64,000 bases of DNA. Origin: JAABVY01 sp964496505. Lineage in GTDB: Bacteria > Zixibacteria > MSB-5A5 > JAABVY01. Position 1 is the first letter of the stretch, and each line of letters starts with the position of its first letter. The position numbers and the translations under genes are program-made. The DNA lies in assembly GCA_964496505.1 (NCBI GenBank), contig CAZBZV010000013.1:4461-68460 (forward strand), in the 5' to 3' direction. This document shows, piece after piece, positions 24,501-32,874 of this stretch. The notes under the pieces are model-generated. The model saw nothing but the letters and a program-made list of their open reading frames with translations, ran no database searches and was not told the DNA's origin.

Positions 24501-26169
24501 CGGAAAGACCGTTCCAGTAGGAGGTCGGATTTCCGTCAGCCGGGCATTCATCCCAGGTGGTGTTGCTGTGCAGGATGTAATCATCACAGGCACAGTCATC
24601 CATCAGGACAACACCGACAGTCACCAGCTCGGGTGAGGTGCCGCAATAGTCGATTGTGACATTGCCGCAGGAATACGGATTCTCGAAAGAATACCAAACG
24701 GCCTGCCAGTCGAGAAGACCGGGGCAATCGATAGTTGAATTGATTGTAGTACCGGTCACCGTCTGCGGGAAAGGTCCGGCAATCGTCTCGGCGTCGGCGC
24801 AATCATCGTTGGCCGGAGCATCCGGAGGAACGCCCAGATAATCGATTGTTAAATCGAAGTCCGCGATGCAGTCCGGTGACGGCCAGGTATCGACCATCAC
24901 GTAATAGGTTCCTGCAGGCACCACTGCGCTGGTTATGCCGTAGGGGCTGCCGGAACTACTGCTGGTATTAACCAGGCAGTTGGTCGGAGGGCAGTCTGTA
25001 GAAACGGCAAAACCGGTGTAGGTCGTGCCCTTAGGATCCAGAGTGATATCGACAAAGATGTCTTCTGTGACGGTGAATTCATAAATGATGTCTTCTCCGC
25101 CATCATAGTATCCCATACAGGTTGTGCCATTGTAGGTATCTCCACGGCCGCAGGTATAGTTTGTATTTACGTACTGATCGGACACGAAATCGGCCGGGAA
25201 TGTTGCGACTATAGGATTGGTGCAATCGTCGCCATTTCCCGCAACCGGGCAGGGATTGTTTGTACAATCAAGGCCTTCATCCCAAGAAATGAAATCCGGG
25301 CGGGAAGTGCAGTCACCCTGTGTCTCGTCGGCACAGGAAGGTCCGGCGGGATCGCCGTAGCAGCAACGTCCGGTGGGAAGAGGATCGTCATTGACCGAGA
25401 TATAGTCAAATGCGCCCTCAGCACCGTCGGATCCGACATAACGGAAACCGAACGCAACATTGGTTTCGGTAAGGTAAGCTGTCAGATCGATGGTTACTTC
25501 ATACCAGGTCCAGTTGGTGAATTCACCAGCCTGAGATTCATCCCAGAGCATGGTGTTGAAATTTGCACCGCCATCGGTGGAAATCCAGACCTCGAGGTCG
25601 TAGTTGTCATTAGGATCGACACCCCAGTAATAGCTCATATACCAATGGAACTCGAGAACCCAGCTTGATCCGCCGGTGGTCAGGTCGACAACCGGGCTGA
25701 TCAGCCACTCGTCCTGGGGGACCAGTGCGGGATCGTATTCGCAGTTGGTGTAATAGGTGCCATTGTAGGGGCTGCTTGTTGCACTTTGCCAGGTGAATCC
25801 TGCATTTGTCACGTCCGCTGTCCATCCGGTTGGAGGTACAACTCCACCCTCAAAGTCCTCAAACAAGAGATTGGTTGCAGGGGCAGCCTTGTCAACCGCA
25901 TTCTGAATTTTGGGACTGGTTTTGATAGCCGGATCGTTCGGGTTCATGCCGTCGCGGGGGGCAGCGGCTACCAAAGGCTGTTGGACATCGGTCTTCAAAG
26001 CCTTGTTGTTAGCCATATAATCCTGCTTTGCGGCCCACTCTTCGGGCGTAAAGTGATCGCCGTCAATAATGATGAAATCGCTTTCATCGAGGGCAAAAGC
26101 AGCGAGGCAGAAAGCCAGAACGAAAACGGGCAGCAGTAATGCCAGCAGTAATTTGTTACCTTTAAGCAT
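21565..26169 (-). CDS. Giant secreted Cys-rich protein with VWA domain and C-terminal dockerin, copy 2
   Basis: The protein is 1534 residues with the same domain order as the 16112-20698 gene: signal peptide (KLLLALLLPVFVLAFCLAAFA), jelly-roll adhesin-like domain, Cys-rich tandem beta modules, Ig-like segment, VWA domain (DKSGSMALEDAAGDSRLLRAK) and dockerin (GDANGDGSLNVSD, GDANCDDAVNVSD). Most differences are conservative, and the last roughly 120 coding bases are almost identical to copy 1. Repeat boundaries coincide, so duplication followed by drift, possibly with gene conversion at the 3' end, is the simplest history. The ATG is preceded by AAAGGAGAGTC, shared with copy 1. The function is unknown; surface or extracellular binding is likely. 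Confidence 0.85.
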   Translation of the reverse strand: MLKGNKLLLALLLPVFVLAFCLAAFALDESDFIIIDGDHFTPEEWAAKQDYMANNKALKTDVQQPLVAAAPRDGMNPNDPAIKTSPKIQNAVDKAAPATNLLFEDFEGGVVPPTGWTADVTNAGFTWQSATSSPYNGTYYTNCEYDPALVPQDEWLISPVVDLTTGGSSWVLEFHWYMSYYWGVDPNDNYDLEVWISTDGGANFNTMLWDESQAGEFTNWTWYEVTIDLTAYLTETNVAFGFRYVGSDGAEGAFDYISVNDDPLPTGRCCYGDPAGPSCADETQGDCTSRPDFISWDEGLDCTNNPCPVAGNGDDCTNPIVATFPADFVSDQYVNTNYTCGRGDTYNGTTCMGYYDGGEDIIYEFTVTEDIFVDITLDPKGTTYTGFAVSTDCPPTNCLVNTSSSSGSPYGITSAVVPAGTYYVMVDTWPSPDCIADFDLTIDYLGVPPDAPANDDCADAETIAGPFPQTVTGTTINSTIDCPGLLDWQAVWYSFENPYSCGNVTIDYCGTSPELVTVGVVLMDDCACDDYILHSNTTWDECPADGNPTSYWNGLSAGTYYYPAFTGPGTYGGQTQDFQFTLDIQECPPAPANDECSGAEVITLGTPTSGTTVGATIDCPSIFDEWYGVWYQFTLSSTTNCNDVSVSYCGSSGASPSTVSATLVAENSEPDCCDEASMYYFTSGAFDCPNGWPQLTFEDIPDGTYYYIVAFGADPYDFVVEINAIECPPAQPGDNCTDPLKVTVNSSADLPYVDNNYTCGRGNNESNTCMSYYDGGEDIFYEINVNTSFSAIFTLDPQGTSYSGMALGASCPPPGSTYSDCLAEVTSSSGSAKSFSIELTPGTYYLMIDTWPSPDCIPSFTLTIEELIPEPGDNCSDPLKVNLPSDAPYMDIGQTTCGRIDDYSSTCLSYYDGGEDILYEINIDEAGYYEFIHDPKGTSWTGMGLGADCPPPGSSYSDCIAEATDYSGDPHGFVVFLEPGTYYLMIDTWPSPDCIPDFDLTINYLEPPLLTWDPTLIEFCQVGVDESGCTTLDLSNEGDVDLDFEVLVQYGVPPTKEIDGANITTAAGFTPGATADVTFTIANASSDAEWIDEFTMTFPSGVTVNSADDIAASSGSLVFDGTTGNGVTCTWTCDDPPLGCMYSSDVEDFNVNLTFDAGLTGTIVIDYTISGDDYGSDPHDISGSLTMTEDNPLYSWLSIDVDDGTIAGGGSQPIQVCYNSAGIDPGTYFASLVINHNGGISPVTIPVTMTIGDDHDPAAVIAIDKSGSMALEDAAGDSRLLRAKNLAHTDVDDLLGQGYMVAVVAFNSSDGIAMLEDFTTDATALHDAIDAIVSPRHDTPLAAAMCQAHCTLAMLGCGIDALYTYTDGKENESLEYDMCYICDICYRYNDTGWNWDCDPANPSSCTDWQMCLANTFAANGMNVVNYFGTPINPFVKGSSAPEDMYFMKYAAEASDGEFHYFGDAAFVPGDANGDGSLNVSDAVFVVNYVFVAGDAPQPMEAGDANCDDAVNVSDAVYLINHVFIGGPAPVNCGE

Positions 26170-26268
26170 TGACTCTCCTTTCGCTTAAGGCGGGTTACTT
26201 TTGAGAAATAAAGAAAAATTTGGGTCCACTGTTAACCAAACGGCTAAAGTGGGCATGTGCGTACGGGG

Positions 26269-26297
26269 CCCTGCCTACTCCTCCCAATAGATAAGGG
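26269..26297 (-). promoter_or_regulatory. Conserved leader hairpin, copy 2
   Basis: The same TTGGGAGGAG loop as at 20816-20825 is held by CTA/TAG and an outer stem with two G-U pairs and one mismatch. Loop conservation with stem change suggests an RNA-level function. Confidence 0.5.
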
Positions 26298-26409
26298 GTC
26301 TTGCACATTGTTGCTTTACTCTAACGATAACTAAATCCTAAGTGCTCAACTTTTTTCATTCTGTTAAGAACAAAAAGCTACTGATAAGTATCCATGCACT
26401 GTCATATAC

Positions 26410-26437
26410 ATTATATACCTAAATTCAACAATGTCAA
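26410..26437 (-). promoter_or_regulatory. Consensus sigma70-type promoter of giant gene copy 2
   Basis: On the minus strand TTGACA (plus 26432-26437) and TATAAT (plus 26410-26415) are both perfect and 16 nt apart. They lie in the 457-base space (26170-26626) between pfkA and this gene. That space otherwise holds the leader hairpin, the CTTATCAGTAGCT word and a weak inverted repeat, ATCCAGT/ACTGGAT, at 26529-26569. Confidence 0.75.
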
Positions 26438-26626
26438 GATTTTTAACATATTTTGGGCTGAAAAAAGGCTGAAAAATGCGGTATCTCGGGGATTTTTTCG
26501 GCTGTTGCGGATTAACGTATATCATAATATCCAGTATAAAAAATTTAATCTTTTTTAAATCAACTGGATTAAATCGATAAGGATATCATTGTTTACATAA
26601 TGATTTACCGAATTTTAAAACAAAGA

Positions 26627-27718
26627 TCAAATTTCCGTGCCGAAGCTGATCCCTATAGATTGGGCTGTTTTTATGTAAGCGGAATCTCTGGGCACCAGCC
26701 GGTATTTTCCCGCAACCTCTTCAATAGGAACAGGCTCTATTTCCTGGCCCTTGAGACCTACCATCAGGCCGTATCGATTTTCATTTACTAGCTTAACAGC
26801 CTCATTTCCGAAACGTGTGGCCAAAAGCCGGTCGTAGGCAGTGGGAATGCCGCCCCTAAGCAGATGTCCCAGGATCGTAACACGCGTTTCCATGTTGGTC
26901 AGCGATTCGATCTGTTTGGAGAGAACATTGGCAATACCGCCGAGCCTGATTTTGTCCGGGCTTGTTTCCACTTTTTGCTGCACAACCATATCGCCCCCAA
27001 TAGGTTTTGCGCCTTCACCGACCACTATGATGCTGAATCCTTTGCCACGACGGTTTCTCTCCTTGATTTTATCGCAGATAATATTCAAATCGTAGGGGAG
27101 CTCCGGAATCAGGATAATATCGCCCCCTCCCGCCAATCCCGAGGCCAATGCCAGCCATCCCGCATAACGCCCCATAACTTCAACGATCATAACTCGATGA
27201 TGCGCCTCTGCGGTTGTATGGATCTTGTCAACAGCATCCGTGGCGGTCTGCAGGGCCGAATCAAAGCCGAAAGTCTGGTCGGTGCCGTATAAGTCGTTGT
27301 CGATGGTTTTCGGGATTCCTACCGCCTTGAGGCCCAGCTTCATCAGGCCGTGCGTAGCGGCCATGGTGCCGTCCCCGCCTATCGCTATAAGTGCATCCAG
27401 GCCAAGGCGTTCGTAGTTGCGGACGACCTGCGATGAGCGGTCTATGTAAATCCATTTATCATTTTCAAGAATTGGAAACTCGAATGGATTGGCTTTATTG
27501 GATGTGCCCAGGATCGTTCCGCCCCGGGTCAAAATGCCTGAAACCGCCTTATCGTCCAAATCCCTGTGACGGTTTTCAATCAATCCCTCATAACCGTCCA
27601 TAAAGCCGACAACTTCCATACTGTAATCATGAATAGCGGTCTTCACCACACTTCTGACCACAGCGTTAAGGCCGGGACAATCGCCTCCCCCGGTCAAAAC
27701 CCCGATTTTAATACTCAT
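26627..27718 (-). CDS. pfkA: 6-phosphofructokinase (group III, mixed-residue type)
   Basis: At 363 residues this is a complete PFK-A family enzyme that phosphorylates fructose 6-phosphate in glycolysis. Seen are GVLTGGGDCPGLNA at the N terminus, GGDGT at 114-118, PKTIDND at 136-142 with catalytic D140, VEVMGRYAGWLA, and HLLRGGIPTAYDR. The donor-determining positions are mixed: Gly in GGDGT is the ATP-enzyme residue, while Lys in PKTIDND is the PPi-enzyme residue. This combination defines the group III enzymes, for which the donor has to be measured. The start ATG has AGGGGAT upstream. It appears monocistronic; no clear terminator follows. Confidence 0.93.
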   Translation of the reverse strand: MSIKIGVLTGGGDCPGLNAVVRSVVKTAIHDYSMEVVGFMDGYEGLIENRHRDLDDKAVSGILTRGGTILGTSNKANPFEFPILENDKWIYIDRSSQVVRNYERLGLDALIAIGGDGTMAATHGLMKLGLKAVGIPKTIDNDLYGTDQTFGFDSALQTATDAVDKIHTTAEAHHRVMIVEVMGRYAGWLALASGLAGGGDIILIPELPYDLNIICDKIKERNRRGKGFSIIVVGEGAKPIGGDMVVQQKVETSPDKIRLGGIANVLSKQIESLTNMETRVTILGHLLRGGIPTAYDRLLATRFGNEAVKLVNENRYGLMVGLKGQEIEPVPIEEVAGKYRLVPRDSAYIKTAQSIGISFGTEI

Positions 27719-27883
27719 TTTATCCCCTGTCTTCTCATAATTTGCGTTTCCATCTTTATAATACTTATCGATTTAATCTCTTATAACATGAGTTCGCAAA
27801 GCATGTTTCAGCGACAAATCATTATGCCGTATAAGAGATTAATTGAATGTAGGGATTTGGGAATTTATAGTAAAGCAAAAAAT

Positions 27884-27912
27884 AACCGCGCTGCCTTTTA
27901 GGCAGCGCGGTT
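27884..27912 (-). terminator. Strong terminator of the Asp-box/dockerin gene
   Basis: A 12-bp stem AACCGCGCTGCC (27884-27895) / GGCAGCGCGGTT (27901-27912) with a 5-nt loop is followed on the minus strand by ATTTTTTG. Confidence 0.92.
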
Positions 27913-27951
27913 TTATTTGAAGCGGAAGAGCTTCCGCTTATTTCTATTGCT

Positions 27952-30900
27952 CTATTCAAATGCGCAGCAATCGCCGCCATTGCCGTCCCATGATCCGGGT
28001 GCGCAATCGCCGGGTGCCGCTCCGCCAATGAAGACGTAGTTAATTACCCAGACCGCGTCGGATACGTTAACCGCGCCGTCACCATTGGCATCACCGCAGG
28101 CCAGCACAGGCTCGGGTTCTGCACCGCCGATAAAGACGTAGTTAATGATCCAGACCGCGTCGGATACGTTGACAGCCTGATCATCGTTAGCATCGCCGCA
28201 GAGGCCCTGACAGGGAATCTCAGCGGCACAGAGCTCATAATTCTCGATAAAGGCAAAGCCCTTATCCATCAGCTCTCTTAAACCGGATTGGCCTGTGAGG
28301 CTGATAGTTTTGACCTTACAGATTTCGAGAGTATCGTCGGCATTTAAGGTTCCACCATAGAAAGCATTGAGGATTCGCATTTCGGTTCCATTGGTGGAAT
28401 CAGAGAAGACCGATAGGTTGCCAGATATTGACTGGAGCTTGTTGTAGAGCGTATCCGGATACCAACCGAGGGTGGAAAAGGCATAATCATAGCCATTGAC
28501 CGCTCTGGCGCCATAAGAGGAATTGGATCCATTATAAACTCTCAGACCAGCCGCATTCTGAGTTCCAACATGATCGCCTGTCATGTAGACCATATTATAC
28601 TCAGTATCTATGAATCCGGCATCGATGGAGGAATCGGGATCGCAATCCCAGTCGGATTCTTCACCCAGAATAAAGTCGCCCAGTGCGCCTCCGGATGTAT
28701 TCCAGAGGGTTACCTTCTCGATCACGACCGAGGTGTCCTGATGTCCCGGAACGAAGTACTCGATCTTGCCCTGAACCATACTGTCGGGTGTTGACCAGTA
28801 GCCTTCGGTCTTTGAATAGCCAACACCGTTGCCGGGATCGCCAACTTCGGATGTTGTGATGCTGCTGAGAGCGCGCATATGGTACTGGGTAGAATCCTGG
28901 GTAATGGCATCACTATAAATCCTAATAGTGCTGCCTTCCTTCCAGCCGACCACGAACGCCTCGTGATAGAGAGGAGCGATTGTATCGCCGCAGGCATAGA
29001 ACTTCATATTGCCATCGGGAGCATCGCCCTGATGGGCGGCCTGAGGAGTATTCCAGAGATCGATCGTCCAGCATCCGCCGGTGATTTGTGCGAATTCAGG
29101 AGTGTAGTATTCACATGCAACCACCAGATTAACGACGATGTCGAAATCATCCACTCCTGCCTCGGCAATATCAACCGAAATGGTGCCGGTGTAATTGCCC
29201 TGTCCGAGAGTGGCAGAGCTGGCGGTCCATTGGATAGTTGCCGGAGAGGCGCATCCGGGAGCGCCGGTCCAGGAAGGATCATCGGAGAAGTTGGGGCCTG
29301 TACCGGCATTAATTGTTCCGCCGGAACCGGCATCAATTGTCAGCCATGCGTCGTTGGAAGTTGCAGTATATGAGTAGTTGACGTTGCCGCAGTTTGAAAT
29401 GATAACCTCATTGGAATATGTCCCCTCGGTGGTACATCCAGTGGGATCACCGTTTGGTGCAAGAGCCACTTCATCATACTCGGCATCAGCAGGAGTAGTG
29501 GAAATGCAGTTATTCTGCGGCAACTCATTCATTGCAAAACAGGGCCAGGTCATAAATATCACTGGATTATCAGTATATGTCAAAGTTGCTTCATTAGGAT
29601 CATTAGGATCAGCTACCGCGCCCGATTCGAGATCAAGGATGTATTCGATCATTAAGCTGTCAGTGGAATACATCGCCATAGTAGGATAATGCTCATTTTC
29701 GCATTCATTTGTGACGCATTCATCTGTAAATGTTCCTGTAATGTTAACGGCGGCTGACCACACCTGCCCCATGCCACCGGTGGCATCGGAAGCGGTCAAA
29801 TAGATGTCACCGTTCAGGAATCCGGTTGCACCTATATCATCGGCCAGATCATCATCCTCAGGATCGGTATAAGCGCCGAATCGAGTGAATACTATATAAA
29901 GCTTATCGTCGCAATAAGAGATGTTCGGTTTCGCAATAAACCTGTTCCATGCCGGAAAGAGCGCATCAGCCGGAATGGCGGCAGGATGACTGGCATCGTA
30001 TACCAATGAGATACAGTTATTGGTGTTATCCCAATGATATAGCTTACAGGCGTATGGAAGATCACAATGGTCCTGAATATTGGGAGCCATCCATGCCAGG
30101 TGGAAAGTTCCATTCGGATCGATGAACCCAGTCAGCTCGTAAGCCGCGGGCTGGGTTTTGTCATCTTCGAATCCGGACATGTAATCAGTTACCTTAACGA
30201 CTGGTCCCCAGCTTGCACCATCATTTGTAGAAAGCCTGTAAACGATTTCCTGGTTAAGCTGATAGTAGGCATTCGCCGGACCATTGTCACAGGGATGTCC
30301 TCCGCCGGTTCCCGAACCGTCATATTTGTAATAGAGCGGTTTCATGTATGCCAGATAGACATTATTATTACCGGGTCTATGATCGGCCCTTACGATATAG
30401 GCTATATTATAGACTGAATCTATAAAGTGCGGACCGTCCCAGGTTCCGGTTCCGGGCTGATCAGCGTCGGTGGCAACCTTCCTTTGATAAATGAGTGATG
30501 CCACATCGATGTTATTTTGATCCGCAGTTGCCGCATCGCAGAATCCCCATTCCTGATGAGCAATATGGGTAATTACTCTTCCGTCATCCGTAGTATCGCA
30601 ATCGAGTATGGGCCAGAGATAAGGACTCACAGTCTCATCACCAAGATTTTCATCACAATAGCCGTTGGTAATTCCTTCCAGGTTGGGTGGCCCGGGAAGG
30701 GTTTGCGCAGTCTGGAAGCTCGAGGTCGGACATCCCGGGCCGCCGTAGGCAACATAGGATTTCCATGCTTCCGCAGTATTACGGATGCTCATGGCTGCGA
30801 CCATCTCATTGTTATCCGGGGTCATATCCAGATTCGGTGCAAAAGTATACGGGCTGTTGGCGAAGTTTCCTGACGGTCCCCCTTGAAATGATCCGCCGGC

Positions 30901-31326
30901 GGTATAATCCCAGGTGCCAGCGCTCCAGTCGAAAATACCATGCAGACACTGCAGGATAATCGATGCTCCCAGAACTCTGCGGGCCGACCAGTTCATGTAA
31001 ACATAGTCGCAATTGGCGTTCCAATAACCGGCATAAACAATCTGCCTTCCTGAGGAAGTATAATGCTGACGGTCATGCTGAGTTGTTTCGACCGAATATA
31101 TTTGCCGCCAATTACCCACGGGTGTGTAATCCATTGGCGCGGCCATCATTACCGGATATGAACTGCCGGAACTATATGAATCTTCACTTGTCCCGAACAA
31201 AGATGCTTTGGATGTTGCTGTTCTTTTTGCATCAGGAGTGTTCCCATCCGTTGATGTTTTGGCAGCGGCGACAGAGGTTAGGAGAAATACTGTAAGGAGT
31301 AAGATTACTCCAAGTCTTCTCATCAT
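27952..31326 (-). CDS. Secreted Asp-box protein with C-terminal dockerin
   Basis: The protein is 1124 residues. It begins with a signal peptide (RRLGVILLLTVFLLTSVAAA). A large N-terminal region of beta-propeller character follows, including a sialidase-type Asp box (STNDGASWGP near residue 375) and segments such as YIVRADHRPGNNNVYLAYM. A BACON/Ig-like stretch (SNDAWLTIDAGSGG) comes next, then a further all-beta region of unknown type. Two dockerin-like repeats close the protein (GDANDDQAVNVSDAVWIINYVF and GDANGDGAVNVSD), with a Gly/Cys tail. No glycoside hydrolase catalytic residues could be assigned, so sialidase activity is not claimed. ATGATG at 31326/31323 follows AAAGGAG. Confidence 0.8.
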   Translation of the reverse strand: MMRRLGVILLLTVFLLTSVAAAKTSTDGNTPDAKRTATSKASLFGTSEDSYSSGSSYPVMMAAPMDYTPVGNWRQIYSVETTQHDRQHYTSSGRQIVYAGYWNANCDYVYMNWSARRVLGASIILQCLHGIFDWSAGTWDYTAGGSFQGGPSGNFANSPYTFAPNLDMTPDNNEMVAAMSIRNTAEAWKSYVAYGGPGCPTSSFQTAQTLPGPPNLEGITNGYCDENLGDETVSPYLWPILDCDTTDDGRVITHIAHQEWGFCDAATADQNNIDVASLIYQRKVATDADQPGTGTWDGPHFIDSVYNIAYIVRADHRPGNNNVYLAYMKPLYYKYDGSGTGGGHPCDNGPANAYYQLNQEIVYRLSTNDGASWGPVVKVTDYMSGFEDDKTQPAAYELTGFIDPNGTFHLAWMAPNIQDHCDLPYACKLYHWDNTNNCISLVYDASHPAAIPADALFPAWNRFIAKPNISYCDDKLYIVFTRFGAYTDPEDDDLADDIGATGFLNGDIYLTASDATGGMGQVWSAAVNITGTFTDECVTNECENEHYPTMAMYSTDSLMIEYILDLESGAVADPNDPNEATLTYTDNPVIFMTWPCFAMNELPQNNCISTTPADAEYDEVALAPNGDPTGCTTEGTYSNEVIISNCGNVNYSYTATSNDAWLTIDAGSGGTINAGTGPNFSDDPSWTGAPGCASPATIQWTASSATLGQGNYTGTISVDIAEAGVDDFDIVVNLVVACEYYTPEFAQITGGCWTIDLWNTPQAAHQGDAPDGNMKFYACGDTIAPLYHEAFVVGWKEGSTIRIYSDAITQDSTQYHMRALSSITTSEVGDPGNGVGYSKTEGYWSTPDSMVQGKIEYFVPGHQDTSVVIEKVTLWNTSGGALGDFILGEESDWDCDPDSSIDAGFIDTEYNMVYMTGDHVGTQNAAGLRVYNGSNSSYGARAVNGYDYAFSTLGWYPDTLYNKLQSISGNLSVFSDSTNGTEMRILNAFYGGTLNADDTLEICKVKTISLTGQSGLRELMDKGFAFIENYELCAAEIPCQGLCGDANDDQAVNVSDAVWIINYVFIGGAEPEPVLACGDANGDGAVNVSDAVWVINYVFIGGAAPGDCAPGSWDGNGGDCCAFE

Positions 31327-31796
31327 GATTTGCTCCTTTCGGAATTAAAATAAGGCTCTAAACAGGAGAATTCCGCACATTCCATACCGTTATATGCGGA
31401 GTAGAAATCGCGACCATCCACCTCCCTTCAAAAAATCGACTGTTAACGCTTAATTAATTTATATTTCGGACTAATACTCAATAATTTTAAGCAGACCAAT
31501 AACTTATCCGCTGAATAAGCACCATAAGCCTCTGTAAGAGATATACTTATCCTTTATCCTTCAGCCGAAATTTATAATATCAAATAGTACAGGTGATAGG
31601 TACAATTTTACTTCTAGCACAAAAGGTTGTCCGTCAAAGCGTTGGTCTAAGAAAAACTATATATATTAATTGAATTTGTCAAGGATATTTTAATTGATGC
31701 TTTAATATAGAGACACAGGATTCTGAAAAAAATCCGCTATCTCGATATTCAATATTATAGAAGGCAGTGAATGCAATGATTTTAGTTGCTGATAAG
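31327..31796 (-). other. Leader and intergenic region upstream of the Asp-box/dockerin gene
   Basis: This 470-base stretch has no gene. It contains the SD AAAGGAG, a GAAGGGAGGTGG segment near 31430, a promoter at 31656-31682 and a leader of about 320 nt. The GGGAGG segment is not enclosed in a clear stem, unlike the leader hairpins of the giant paralogues. Confidence 0.5.
31656..31682 (-). promoter_or_regulatory. Promoter of the Asp-box/dockerin gene
   Basis: On the minus strand TTGACA (plus 31677-31682) is followed after 15 nt by TATAGT (plus 31656-31661). Confidence 0.55.
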
Positions 31797-32690
31797 TCAT
31801 TTTAAGCCATAGACCTGAGGCGGAGCGAGGTAGCCGGGGAATTTATCGATTAGTGCCTTTCGGGTTAGAAAACACAAGTGGCAGGCATCCACATATTCAG
31901 GCTCTATTTCGACATCATATTTCTCGGCCAGCCGTGAGGGGCCGCCTTCAAGCAGGGAGCCGCAAATCGGATGATTTTCGGGATCATATTTTTTCATGAT
32001 GTCGGAAAGTTCGGTCTGAAACAGGTTGCCAATGCACAGTCCCTGACAGAGCATGACATTGCCGTAGGGATCGACATGAACTCGTCCTGGGGATCTGAGC
32101 TCTTCATGTGGACATTCCCCGAAGCTCTTATAGCTGATTCGGGGAAGGTCCTCGGTCAGTTTTTCCGCAGCCCGGCCCTTGAAAAGCACATCGCCGCCGA
32201 CCACCGGCTTACCCTTTTCGCCGGATTCATCCGGTTCAGGGAGTGTTACAGGCTTTTCGATACAGATTGAGCCGGAGGAGAATCCCAGTTTTTTAGCCGC
32301 TTTAAGTGCATTTTGTGCCGCATTGGGAGCACCGTGAAGCTCATCGTCGCTGATACTCAAATCGGAGACATTTAAGTCCGCCAGAGGCCTAAGCCAATGC
32401 TCTGCATCTTGCTCGGAAACCGCCCAATATCCGTTGGTAACGACTCCGACCTTGAATCCCAGAGAGCTTGCCGCGCGGGCCGACTCCAGCATCAGAGGGT
32501 AGAACAGAAAAGGCTCTCCACCTTCAAGATAGATAGTCTCGATGGTGCCCAAATCTCTGGCCTGTCTTAAGACCTCTTCGACGTTTTTTAATGTGAATGT
32601 GCCCTTTTCATGCGGTCCGCAGTAGAGAAAACAGTGATCGCAATCGTAGGTACACAGGTAGGTCAGCAAAAAATGTATGCCTTTCAACAT
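31797..32690 (-). CDS. Radical SAM protein
   Basis: At 297 residues the protein has the radical SAM cluster motif C13-x3-C17-x2-C20 (YLCTYDCDHC). LEGGEPFLFY is the GGE-type SAM contact, and a Cys-containing C-terminal region (VMLCQGLCIGN, VDACHLCFL) resembles the auxiliary-cluster region of SPASM/twitch proteins. It should cleave S-adenosylmethionine to start radical chemistry on an unidentified substrate. The ATG is placed 7 nt after GGGGAG. It lies between two dockerin genes, but nothing ties it to them functionally; no small precursor peptide gene was recognised next to it. Confidence 0.82.
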   Translation of the reverse strand: MLKGIHFLLTYLCTYDCDHCFLYCGPHEKGTFTLKNVEEVLRQARDLGTIETIYLEGGEPFLFYPLMLESARAASSLGFKVGVVTNGYWAVSEQDAEHWLRPLADLNVSDLSISDDELHGAPNAAQNALKAAKKLGFSSGSICIEKPVTLPEPDESGEKGKPVVGGDVLFKGRAAEKLTEDLPRISYKSFGECPHEELRSPGRVHVDPYGNVMLCQGLCIGNLFQTELSDIMKKYDPENHPICGSLLEGGPSRLAEKYDVEIEPEYVDACHLCFLTRKALIDKFPGYLAPPQVYGLK

Positions 32691-32821
32691 CTATCGTCTC
32701 CCCGGGAAAGGTTATGAAGTCTATTTATCGGTTTATATTCGAAATCGCAAGTTTATTTATTGCTTATCTATTCAAATCTCAGGTTGAAAATGAGCATATG
32801 CAAAAACAAAATCGCAAAAAA

Positions 32822-32847
32822 ATACGGCGCTCCCGCGAGCGCCGTAT
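32822..32847 (-). terminator. Terminator of the beta-helix/dockerin gene
   Basis: An 11-bp stem ATACGGCGCTC (32822-32832) / GAGCGCCGTAT (32837-32847) with a 4-nt loop leads on the minus strand into seven T residues. Confidence 0.92.
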
Positions 32848-32874
32848 CCTGCCTTAGTAGTATTGTTTGATTAA

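Noticed and set aside
26529..26569. Terminator of pfkA formed by ATCCAGT/ACTGGAT
   Set aside because: The loop is long, the stem short and no T run follows on the minus strand.
27952..31326. Calling the Asp-box protein a sialidase
   Set aside because: Only one clear Asp box is seen and no catalytic Arg triad or Tyr/Glu pair could be placed.
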